Positions 1 to 5,614 are shown, numbered from the stretch's first letter. The stretch: 7,181 bases of DNA from Candidatus Sabulitectum sp. (GCA_023136985.1 JAGLQD010000023.1:1-7181), one strand, 5' to 3'. Numbers and translations: made by a program. Notes: generated by a model from the letters alone, not told the origin.

Positions 1-33
1 TGGGTAGCTCCAGATAGTTATTTCTGTAGCTTG

Positions 34-61
34 TTGACTTTTGTAAACCATCAAGTATCTT
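34..61 (+). promoter_or_regulatory. Candidate sigma70-type promoter (TTGACT-N16-TATCTT)
   Basis: A -35-like TTGACT (34-39, 5 of 6 to consensus) and a -10-like TATCTT (56-61, 4 of 6) are separated by 16 bases. It points at the HEAT-ODP gene and would give a leader of about 200 nt. It was found by eye in AT-leaning DNA, so chance matches are likely. Confidence 0.22.
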
Positions 62-107
62 ACGGGTTGATTCTTTGGGATGGCGTAAAAGAAAGCGGGA
101 TTTGATG

Positions 108-137
108 TTACAAATACAAGCAAAGCAGTACTATAAT
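108..137 (+). promoter_or_regulatory. Candidate -10 element (perfect TATAAT) upstream of HEAT-ODP gene
   Basis: A perfect TATAAT lies at 132-137. The best -35 partner is a poor TTACAA at 108-113 with an 18-base spacer. No extended -10 TGn motif precedes it. Transcription from here would begin near base 144 and place the 166-180 hairpin in a leader of about 125 nt. This competes with the candidate at 34-61, and the sequence does not decide between them. Confidence 0.25.
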
Positions 138-269
138 ACGCAATTCAGTTGCAACAGTTCAGGAACAGAGGGAGCCTCTGGCCTGTGGCTTGAAGCAAAG
201 AAAGATCCAGAGAAAGTTAATTGTTATGACTTCCTGTTTCAGGATGTTGTTGAAAGGAGCAGGTTATAG

Positions 270-2018
270 ATGTTAGCTAAGCCTCCGGATATAGCCAAAC
301 TTAAAGCGGACAAAAACGAACGAAAGCTCATAAAGGCTCTTGGTTACAAAGCTGGTTCCGCCATACGAGCCAAAGCTGCAAATGCAATCGGAGTGGTTGG
401 GAGTGTCGCAGCACTGGAACCGCTCTGCTCTCTCTTTGAAAATGATGATGAGTTGATTGAAATCCGTGTTGAAGCAGTTTCCGCGGTGGGAAAGATCAGT
501 GCCTGGATAATGAAATTACACCAGCAGACGAACTCTGATTCGGTGAAACCCTCTGAGGCTCGCAGGAATGCTGAAGAGAACAGTGTTGTGTTCAAAGCCA
601 GAACCAGGCTGAGAAAGATCATGAAAGACGGTCCTGAAGAAATTCGTCTTGCTGCTGCTCAGGCCTGCATGAACCTGCCGCTCACAGAGGATTCAGCTGT
701 TACAAAAGCCTTCAAAACCGGCATTAACAAGAATACAGATGGTAATGTTGACAATGGGTCAGACCCGGATGTCAGGGAAGCAGATCCGGTTGCAGAGAAA
801 GAGAAAGTAGCAGATACGGAGCACCAGGTTGAAGATTCCGCTGCTTTACCTGAATCGAACCAGGAACCAAAAACTGAACAACACATACAGAACAGGCCAA
901 ACGAAGTGAAGAGGGAGATAAGTATGCATAATCCGGACTTGGATAAACCCGTAGAAATAGCACCAAATACCTACTGGGTGGGTAGAAGAGATGATACTCT
1001 TCTGGAACGAAATATTTACCTGCGTATTTTTAAAAACGGAGATAAGACGATCAATCTGCTCATCGATCCGGGACCACCGGAAGACCTTACTCCACTGGTA
1101 AAGAAACTTTCCTCCCTTATCGGAGGAATCAGAAATCTGAATATTATGTTTCTCAACCATCAGGATCCGGATGTTTCCTACAATTCCGGTCATCTGCAGA
1201 AGCTCAATCCCAACTGCGTTGTTCTATGCTCCGAAGACTCTTGGAGGCTTGCAAAGTTCTACGGTCTTGATCCGAAAAAGTACAAAGCTGTAGAGAGTTT
1301 CAAAGATATGTCAGTAGTACTGAGTACAGGTCACAAAATAAGATTTGTGCCAACACCTTATTGCCACTTCCGCGGGGCAGTGATGTTGTATGATGAGGAA
1401 ACCGGAGTTCTCTTCTCTGGTGATTTCCTTGGTGGACTTTCGTTTAACCCCGACCTGTATGCCACTGAAGATTCCTGGGACGGGGTAGCAACCTTTCACC
1501 AGATCTACATGCCCAGTCAGGCTGCGTTGAAGCATGCTGTGAGCAACATCAGGGAACTGGATAAAACACCTGGTATCATAGCTCCCCAGCACGGCAGTAT
1601 CTTAACCGGCGATCTGGTGAGTAGTTTTCTTGGAAAGGTAGAGAATCTTGAAGTCGGGCTGGATCTTTTCCTGAAGGATCACAACAAGAAGAACTACATT
1701 TCAGCTTTGAATGAACTGCTTGCAGAATTCAGTCAAATTGTTGACTCAACCATTATTCCCAAAGCATTGAGTGCATTTCGTGCTGACGGTTCATTTCCAA
1801 ATGCTATCACTGTAGGGAAAAATGGCGTAACAGATATAAAAGTTGATGCCCAGTATGCCATTGAAATATTCTTGCGGGAGCTCAGAAAGATGACCCCTGC
1901 TGATACGCTGGATCTTGTTGATATCAGCATTGTACGAGTTCTTACCATGTGGAAGATCCCTCTGCCGGAGTTCATGTTGATGAAATCAAATAACGAGGAT
2001 AGCTTCTTCGAAGCTTAG
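270..2018 (+). CDS. HEAT-repeat protein fused to a flavodiiron-type (ODP) metallo-beta-lactamase-fold domain
   Basis: The 582-residue product has three parts and no signal peptide or membrane segment, so it is probably cytoplasmic. Residues about 18-140 are alpha-helical with HEAT-like signatures (IRAKAANAIG at 32-41, IRVEAVSAVG at 65-74, IRLAAAQAC at 125-133). A polar linker rich in E, D, Q and N spans about 150-218. An MBL-fold domain follows at about 226-455. Its would-be di-iron ligands match the flavodiiron pattern: H297-x-D299-x-D301, H366 (PYCH), D385 (FSGD) and H441 (PQHG). The usual HxExDH motif reads HQDPDV, so the glutamate is aspartate and the last histidine is valine. Residues about 460-582 are not recognised. 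There is no flavodoxin or rubredoxin domain, so it cannot be a complete flavodiiron NO/O2 reductase. A sensor or partner-dependent role is inference. The ATG at 270 follows AAAGGAG (253-259) with 10-nt spacing. A terminator follows the gene. Confidence 0.9.
   Translation: MLAKPPDIAKLKADKNERKLIKALGYKAGSAIRAKAANAIGVVGSVAALEPLCSLFENDDELIEIRVEAVSAVGKISAWIMKLHQQTNSDSVKPSEARRNAEENSVVFKARTRLRKIMKDGPEEIRLAAAQACMNLPLTEDSAVTKAFKTGINKNTDGNVDNGSDPDVREADPVAEKEKVADTEHQVEDSAALPESNQEPKTEQHIQNRPNEVKREISMHNPDLDKPVEIAPNTYWVGRRDDTLLERNIYLRIFKNGDKTINLLIDPGPPEDLTPLVKKLSSLIGGIRNLNIMFLNHQDPDVSYNSGHLQKLNPNCVVLCSEDSWRLAKFYGLDPKKYKAVESFKDMSVVLSTGHKIRFVPTPYCHFRGAVMLYDEETGVLFSGDFLGGLSFNPDLYATEDSWDGVATFHQIYMPSQAALKHAVSNIRELDKTPGIIAPQHGSILTGDLVSSFLGKVENLEVGLDLFLKDHNKKNYISALNELLAEFSQIVDSTIIPKALSAFRADGSFPNAITVGKNGVTDIKVDAQYAIEIFLRELRKMTPADTLDLVDISIVRVLTMWKIPLPEFMLMKSNNEDSFFEA
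911..926 (+). promoter_or_regulatory. Internal Shine-Dalgarno and ATG at the linker/ODP domain boundary
   Basis: Inside the HEAT-ODP gene, GAGGGAG (911-917) sits 6 nt before an in-frame ATG (924-926, Met219). This is immediately before the MBL domain and after the polar linker. The arrangement would allow a separate 364-residue product containing only the ODP and C-terminal regions. It may instead be a relic of two once separate genes, or chance, since the codons for EVKREIS can yield such purine runs. Confidence 0.35.
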
Positions 2019-2076
2019 CAGAAAAATCTTACAGGGACTGATTCGCTGATGAGGATCGTTCTTAACTGGTAATGCT

Positions 2077-2112
2077 ACCGACCTCCGGCCCGGCTGGAGG
2101 TCGGTGTGTTTT
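2077..2112 (+). terminator. Rho-independent terminator after HEAT-ODP gene
   Basis: A perfect 10-bp stem (ACCGACCTCC at 2077-2086, GGAGGTCGGT at 2096-2105) encloses a 9-nt GC-rich loop that can pair further. It is followed by GTGTTTT (2106-2112). It lies 59 nt after the stop codon and should end the transcript before the downstream membrane-protein gene. Confidence 0.9.
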
Positions 2113-2117
2113 ATAAT
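2112..2117 (+). promoter_or_regulatory. Perfect TATAAT directly after the terminator T-run
   Basis: TATAAT at 2112-2117 shares its first base with the terminator T-run. It lies 50 nt before the GTG start of the membrane-protein gene, a normal promoter position. The bases at the -35 position fall in the GC-rich hairpin and do not resemble TTGACA. It may be a -10 that depends on an activator, or simply an AT-rich terminator flank. Confidence 0.25.
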
Positions 2118-2166
2118 ACTACCTCATTGAACCGGATCTATTTTCAGCGAGAATAAGGAGCCATCG

Positions 2167-3054
2167 GTGAGAAAAAGACAAAGTCCTCTGGTTAGAGATA
2201 CCGATACAGGAAGCCTGCTTGAGTTGCTTATGGTTATTGCAGTGGTAACTATTCTTGTAAACAGAGCTCTTCTGGCTGCTGCAGGGTACCCGCAGATATC
2301 TCCAGGTGATCTTCATATTGCTCATATGCTCTGGGGTGGTTTCTTGATGTTTATTGCTCTGGTTATGGTCTTTCGCTTCTGGAATCCCTCTGTTCGAAGG
2401 CTTGCAGCATTCTTTGGAGGAATGGGTTTTGGTCTTTTCATAGACGAGCTTGGAAAATTCATAACAGAAAATAACGACTATTTTTACAAGCCCACTATTG
2501 CGGTGATCTATGTGATATTCATTCTGATGTACCTTTTCTTCCGGGGGTTTGCAGAGAAGTCCCAGCTTACAGCCAGAGAACTGCAGGTTAACAGGAATCT
2601 GCGCAGAGACCTTGGCGATATGCATGATACATCTTCAAAACTGCTGAAGTGGTACGATGCGATTAAGGAACAGTTCGAGGATTGTTTTGACAGAACCATT
2701 GCAATTAGAGGGTTTGTCCCGGTTCTTATGATTGTTTTTGTGTTCTTGAACCTCACGCAGCTTGGGATAATTTTCGGAATCGTCAATCCGGGCTGGCTGC
2801 CTTTGAATGACGCTTCGGGAATGTCTATTGTCGGAATATTTATCAGTGGCATCCTGGTTCTGGTAGGGGTTTTTATGATTCACAGATCTGTTTACCATGC
2901 ATTCCTGTGGTTTAAAAGAGCTGTTCTGATAAGCATATTCATCACACAGATATTTCTATTCTATCATTCTCAGCTTACGGCGATGTGGGGGCTTGCTGTT
3001 GATCTTCTCTTCTACGCAGGAATAGAGAATTTTCTAAGTAAGCGGAACAAATGA
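2167..3054 (+). CDS. Polytopic integral membrane protein, function unknown
   Basis: The product is 295 residues, with about eight hydrophobic segments at roughly 17-38, 52-70, 78-97, 108-126, 183-205, 219-238, 252-267 and 270-288. A soluble, charged and helical stretch (about 127-180) lies between the two four-helix halves. The most distinctive part is the third helix and following loop: GFGLFIDELGKFIT (87-100) then ENNDYFYKP (101-109). It places Asp93, Glu94 and Lys97 in or beside the membrane. A similar FIDELGKF...NDYFF pattern occurs, from memory, in uncharacterised membrane proteins of other bacteria, including actinobacteria. I know of no assigned function. The start is GTG, preceded by AAGGAG (2155-2160) with 6-nt spacing. 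The gene is separated from the HEAT-ODP gene by a terminator and followed after 80 nt by the protease gene, possibly in one transcript. Transport, sensing or envelope roles are all open. Confidence 0.85.
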   Translation: MRKRQSPLVRDTDTGSLLELLMVIAVVTILVNRALLAAAGYPQISPGDLHIAHMLWGGFLMFIALVMVFRFWNPSVRRLAAFFGGMGFGLFIDELGKFITENNDYFYKPTIAVIYVIFILMYLFFRGFAEKSQLTARELQVNRNLRRDLGDMHDTSSKLLKWYDAIKEQFEDCFDRTIAIRGFVPVLMIVFVFLNLTQLGIIFGIVNPGWLPLNDASGMSIVGIFISGILVLVGVFMIHRSVYHAFLWFKRAVLISIFITQIFLFYHSQLTAMWGLAVDLLFYAGIENFLSKRNK

Positions 3055-3134
3055 AAATGGCGGGAACATCATTCTTCCGTTAGAATACACTGAATTATCA
3101 CAAGTCGAAAATGTATACTAAAGTAAGGACTTTA
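3055..3134. other. Short gap between membrane protein and protease genes
   Basis: This 80-nt gap has no terminator-like hairpin with a T-run. The -10-like words TAGAAT (3081-3086) and TATACT (3114-3119) lack a -35 at proper spacing. The protease may therefore be co-transcribed with the membrane-protein gene, but a weak promoter of its own cannot be excluded. Confidence 0.4.
3125..3129 (+). promoter_or_regulatory. Shine-Dalgarno AAGGA that decides the protease start
   Basis: AAGGA (3125-3129) is 5 nt before the ATG at 3135. The upstream in-frame ATG at 3111 is preceded only by CAAGTCGAAA and has no ribosome-binding site. Starting at 3135 also gives a standard signal peptide beginning MKYLM. 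Confidence 0.7.
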
Positions 3135-4580
3135 ATGAAATATTTGATGATACTCTGCGTGTTTCTTTTTGCCACTGCAGGTGTTGCAGCCAATATTGAT
3201 CAGGCAATGGTAAAGATCTACACAAACAGCGTTGCCTATAACTACTATCTTCCCTGGAGTACCGATGCCCCCATGGAAAGCTCCGGTTCCGGTTGTGTGG
3301 TTCGGGGCAACATGATATTGACCAATGCTCATGTTGTTACGGATGAAACCTACCTGCAGGTCAGGAAAGAGGGAGATCCAAGGAAGTATCAGGCATATGT
3401 CGTGGCGGTTTCCCACGAGGCTGATCTGGCTTTGATAACAGTTGAAGACGAATCTTTTTTCCTTGGGATCACTCCGCTTGAACTTGGGGAGCTTCCACAT
3501 GCAAGAGAAGAAGTTGTTGTTTACGGCTACCCTATGGGTGGTGATGCTCTTAGTACTACACAGGGAGTGATCTCCAGGATAGAGAGTTCCCGGTATACCC
3601 ACAGTGGCCTGTCACTGCTCACAGTACAGATTGATGCTGCAATAAACCCAGGAAACAGCGGAGGCCCTGCAGTTATCGATAACAAGATAATTGGTGTGGC
3701 AATGCAGACAATGACCCAGGCGGATAATATCGGCTATGTGATACCTGTACCGGTAATCGAACACTTCTTTGAAGATATGGAAGACGGCAGATACAACGGA
3801 TTTCCTTCTGCAGGGTTCAGTTACCAGACCATTCGAAATGACGCATTCTCGGAGATGTTCGGGATACCCCAGGAGCAGGCAGGCGTAATGGTTACCAAAC
3901 TTGCATTTGATTCCCCTGCGGAACGGGTATTAGAGATCGGTGATATTCTTATGGTGATTGACGGCAGACCCATTGCCGGTGATGGTACTGTTGAGCTTCG
4001 TCCAGGCAGCAGAACCAGGCTTGATTACATGGTGAACAGGCGGCAGATAGGTGAAACCATTCACATCGAGATTATCAGAGACGGTGTTTCTCTATCTGCG
4101 GAATTGATACTTAACACCACTTTGCATGATCTGACAGTTGTGCCAAACAAGATCTACGATACACCACCGGAATACTATATTTTCGGGGGAACTGTATTTA
4201 TGCCACTCTCTTTGAACTACCTGGAGTCATGGGGATACGACTGGTACTTGAATGCGGTTGACTATCTTACTTACCCTTTCCTGTTTGACAACTGGCGCAC
4301 CGGGGCCCGTGAAGAAATTGTAGTTCTTACATTCATTCTTCCTGCAGAGGTTAACACAGGTTACGAGAGTCTTCAGAATGAGATAATCGAAACGGTGAAC
4401 GGAGTTGAGATAGCGAGCTTTTCTCAGTTTGTTCAACTTGTTGACAACAATACAGATACATTCATTGAGTTCACGACCAGTCTCGGCAGTGTAATCATCC
4501 TGAACAGGGAAGAGGCCATAGCTGCCAACGGGGAGATAATGGCTCGCTACGGAATTGTCAGAGATCGACTTCTGTTGTAA
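3135..4580 (+). CDS. Secreted HtrA/Deg-like serine protease with PDZ and PDZ_3-like C-terminal domains
   Basis: This is a trypsin-fold (family S1C) protease of 481 residues when read from 3135. Residues 1-19 form a Sec signal peptide (hydrophobic core followed by GVAA), so it acts outside the cytoplasm. The catalytic triad is complete: His66 (TNAHVV), Asp97 (EADLAL) and Ser175 (GNSGGP). The oxyanion-loop context (DAAINPGNSGGP) is typical of the family. A PDZ domain spans about 222-330 (AGVMVTKL, SPAE, GDILMVIDG). The C-terminal part, about 338-481, includes PEYYIFGG, an NEIIETVNG core and a terminal REEAIAANGEIMARYGI helix. It resembles the PDZ_3 domain of plant-type DEG proteases rather than the second PDZ of E. 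coli DegP. Protein quality control in the envelope is the known family role; the substrates are unknown. A longer version from ATG 3111 would add eight residues. The next gene is convergent, 53 nt away. Confidence 0.93.
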   Translation: MKYLMILCVFLFATAGVAANIDQAMVKIYTNSVAYNYYLPWSTDAPMESSGSGCVVRGNMILTNAHVVTDETYLQVRKEGDPRKYQAYVVAVSHEADLALITVEDESFFLGITPLELGELPHAREEVVVYGYPMGGDALSTTQGVISRIESSRYTHSGLSLLTVQIDAAINPGNSGGPAVIDNKIIGVAMQTMTQADNIGYVIPVPVIEHFFEDMEDGRYNGFPSAGFSYQTIRNDAFSEMFGIPQEQAGVMVTKLAFDSPAERVLEIGDILMVIDGRPIAGDGTVELRPGSRTRLDYMVNRRQIGETIHIEIIRDGVSLSAELILNTTLHDLTVVPNKIYDTPPEYYIFGGTVFMPLSLNYLESWGYDWYLNAVDYLTYPFLFDNWRTGAREEIVVLTFILPAEVNTGYESLQNEIIETVNGVEIASFSQFVQLVDNNTDTFIEFTTSLGSVIILNREEAIAANGEIMARYGIVRDRLLL

Positions 4581-4601
4581 TCAAGAAAGAATTTGATTGC
4601 T

Positions 4602-4635
4602 GAAGAACATTGATACCCGGTCAATCTATTTCTTC
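4602..4635. terminator. Weak hairpin between convergent genes
   Basis: ATTGA (4609-4613) and TCAAT (4621-4625) form a 5-bp stem with a 7-nt loop. The outer GAAGAA (4602-4607) can pair with TTCTTC (4630-4635) across an unequal bulge. It lies in the short gap between the two stop codons and could act as a bidirectional terminator. It is AT-rich and interrupted, so it is only a weak candidate. Confidence 0.3.
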
Positions 4636-5377
4636 ATTTGTGCTCAGGGGCTGGTATGTTCAGCTTTGCCAGCTCTCTGTCCCAGTGTTTATTTGCTTCT
4701 CTTATGAACACACGGGCAGGGATAAGTGGTTTTGCAAGCTTCTCGCTTGTTCTTTGAGAGATAATCCCATTATTCACAAACTCAACTCCTGCTCTGGAGA
4801 GATTTTTCTTGTACTTGAGTATATGCGGTTTCAGTATGAGCACCGGGCTTCTAAGCATTTCTCCGCTGTCCAGATAGATCTCTGCAACTACTTCTGAATG
4901 GAAGTTCCTTGCCATTCTTCTGAAATGAAGTTTAAGCGTCTGAAAATGCTGCTGTCCCGGCATTCCGCAGTTTGAGACAACCACAATCTTCGGATACTTT
5001 TCGTATCGCTTTACATGCCTGTACTCACCATTCTCATCCTCTTCAAAGTGTGGATCCACCAGCGGGAGTATTCTGTCCATGAAATTTTTGAATATGCCGG
5101 TAACTCCGTCTACATAGAGTGGTGTGGCCATCACAATAACATCGCTGGTTATGATCTTTTCCAGAAGATCGGCCATGTCATCTCTAAGCACACATTTTCC
5201 CGGTGTGGATATCCAGCATTTGAAGCAACCCATGCAATTCCCGATCTTTTTTTCAGAAAGAAATACCTGTTCAGCTTCTGCTCCGGCTTTCTCAGCCCCT
5301 TGAAGAAATTCGCTGACCATAATACCGGTGTTGCTGTTTCTGCCTCTGGGACTTCCATTAAAAGCTGTGATCTTCAT
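4634..5377 (-). CDS. FMN-binding NAD(P)H-dependent oxidoreductase-like flavoprotein with Isf-like cysteine motif
   Basis: The 247-residue product has a flavodoxin-like fold of the NADPH-dependent FMN reductase family. The N-terminal FMN phosphate-binding loop reads GSPRGRNSNT (8-17) after the first beta strand. ATPLYVDGVTGIFKNFMDR (84-102) is the second family signature, contacting the flavin and the dimer interface. Between them, Cys48, Cys51, Cys54 and Cys62 form CX2CX2CX7C. This fits the compact CX2CX2CX4-7C pattern that binds a 4Fe-4S cluster in archaeal and bacterial iron-sulfur flavoproteins (Isf). The sequence is consistent with a cytoplasmic Fe-S/FMN electron carrier. Many family members keep only some of these cysteines and act as quinone or nitro reductases, so cluster binding is inference. 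The ATG at 5377 follows GAAAGGA (minus strand, 5390-5384) with 6-nt spacing. It is divergent from the DUF445 gene, with 220 nt between the starts. Confidence 0.9.
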   Translation of the reverse strand: MKITAFNGSPRGRNSNTGIMVSEFLQGAEKAGAEAEQVFLSEKKIGNCMGCFKCWISTPGKCVLRDDMADLLEKIITSDVIVMATPLYVDGVTGIFKNFMDRILPLVDPHFEEDENGEYRHVKRYEKYPKIVVVSNCGMPGQQHFQTLKLHFRRMARNFHSEVVAEIYLDSGEMLRSPVLILKPHILKYKKNLSRAGVEFVNNGIISQRTSEKLAKPLIPARVFIREANKHWDRELAKLNIPAPEHK

Positions 5378-5407
5378 GTTTAATCCTTTCCTGGTTCAGA
5401 GGCTATT

Positions 5408-5436
5408 TTCACATCCTGCTGTTACCTGGATATGAC
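5408..5436 (+). promoter_or_regulatory. Candidate rightward promoter (TTCACA-N17-TATGAC)
   Basis: TTCACA (5408-5413, 5 of 6 to the -35 consensus) and TATGAC (5431-5436, 4 of 6 to the -10) are separated by exactly 17 bases. They point toward the DUF445 gene. The -10 overlaps the left arm of the inverted repeat at 5433-5441. Confidence 0.28.
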
Positions 5437-5469
5437 ACTGTGAAATATACGGGTATCTTAACAGTGTCA
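5433..5469. promoter_or_regulatory. Perfect 9-bp inverted repeat, candidate operator in the divergent region
   Basis: TGACACTGT (5433-5441) and its exact reverse complement ACAGTGTCA (5461-5469) are separated by 19 bases. Centre-to-centre spacing is 28 bp. It lies between the divergent flavoprotein and DUF445 genes, about 56 nt before the flavoprotein start. No T-run follows either arm, so an operator is more likely than a terminator. The arms overlap candidate promoter elements on both strands. The protein that would bind it is unknown. Confidence 0.45.
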
Positions 5470-5470
5470 G
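5444..5470 (-). promoter_or_regulatory. Candidate leftward promoter for the flavoprotein (CTGACA-N15-TATATT)
   Basis: On the minus strand, CTGACA (5470-5465, 5 of 6) is followed after 15 bases by TATATT (5449-5444, 5 of 6). The spacer is short. A 17-base alternative ends in the poorer TATTTC. The -35 overlaps the right arm of the inverted repeat, as expected for a repressed promoter. It would give a leader of about 65 nt before the flavoprotein ATG. Confidence 0.3.
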
Positions 5471-5553
5471 GGATGATAGGAGTCCATAGAGAGATCAGGG
5501 CTGAATACTCGAACCTGAGAACACAAGAGCATGTTTCGTGGAAACAATTCTCT

Positions 5554-5614
5554 AAAAGGAGGAAGAATGCCTGTGACTTTTTCTGAAAGCTGCAGTTGTG
5601 ATACGAACAAGTAG
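5554..5614 (+). other. Strong Shine-Dalgarno plus 15-codon frame overlapping the DUF445 start out of frame
   Basis: AAAAGGAGG (5554-5562) is the strongest ribosome-binding site in the window and lies 4 nt before an ATG at 5567. That ATG opens a frame of only 15 codons (MPVTFSESCSCDTNK) ending with TAG at 5612-5614. The stop lies 12 nt inside the DUF445 gene, in another frame. Either it is a leader peptide coupled to DUF445 translation, or the ATG is the true DUF445 start and one base has been gained in the T5 run at 5578-5582. Confidence 0.5.

Larger units (their letters stand above)
1..269. other. Leader/intergenic region upstream of the HEAT-ODP gene
   Basis: No convincing gene is visible here. 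The + frame starting at base 1 is open from the window edge to a TGA at 103-105. It could be the last 34 codons of an upstream gene, but an open stretch this short is easily due to chance. A 64-codon frame with a TTG start (75-269) has no Shine-Dalgarno site, and its product resembles nothing I know. A perfect 6-bp inverted repeat (CAGAGG at 166-171, CCTCTG at 175-180, 3-nt spacer) could form a small hairpin in the 5' untranslated leader of the next gene. It has no T-run, so it is not a terminator. Confidence 0.5.

Noticed and set aside
1..105. Open + frame from the window edge to TGA at 103-105, a possible C-terminal end of an upstream gene
   Set aside because: Only 34 codons, with no recognisable motif. 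Minus-strand frames are also open here, so coding cannot be told from chance.
75..269. 64-codon + frame, TTG start, ending with TAG directly before and in frame with the HEAT-ODP ATG
   Set aside because: It has no ribosome-binding site and no recognisable protein features. The downstream gene has its own AAAGGAG and ATG, so an N-terminal extension interrupted by TAG is not supported.
846..1193. 115-codon minus-strand frame inside the HEAT-ODP gene
   Set aside because: It lies opposite a clearly coding region with intact domain motifs and has no Shine-Dalgarno or recognisable product. It is an antisense shadow.
2127..2156. TTGAAC with AGAATA/GAATAA as a promoter just before the membrane-protein gene
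   Set aside because: The -10 would overlap the AAGGAG ribosome-binding site, leaving no usable leader.
2119..2625. 168-codon minus-strand frame opposite the membrane-protein gene
   Set aside because: The plus-strand reading gives clean transmembrane helices and a good ribosome-binding site. The antisense product looks random.
3111..3134. Upstream ATG at 3111 as the protease start
   Set aside because: It has no Shine-Dalgarno and adds eight residues before a normal signal peptide, while ATG 3135 has AAGGA at 5-nt spacing.
3135..3200. Lipobox-like LMILC at residues 4-8 of the protease
   Set aside because: The Cys is at position 8, before the hydrophobic core ends, so it is too early for signal peptidase II. 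The GVAA site fits signal peptidase I.
3132..3602. 156-codon minus-strand frame opposite the protease
   Set aside because: It overlaps the His and Asp catalytic region of a well-supported serine protease and has no independent features.
5015..5383. 122-codon plus-strand frame opposite the flavoprotein
   Set aside because: The minus strand encodes the FMN-binding loop and the cysteine motif with a proper start, so this is a shadow frame.
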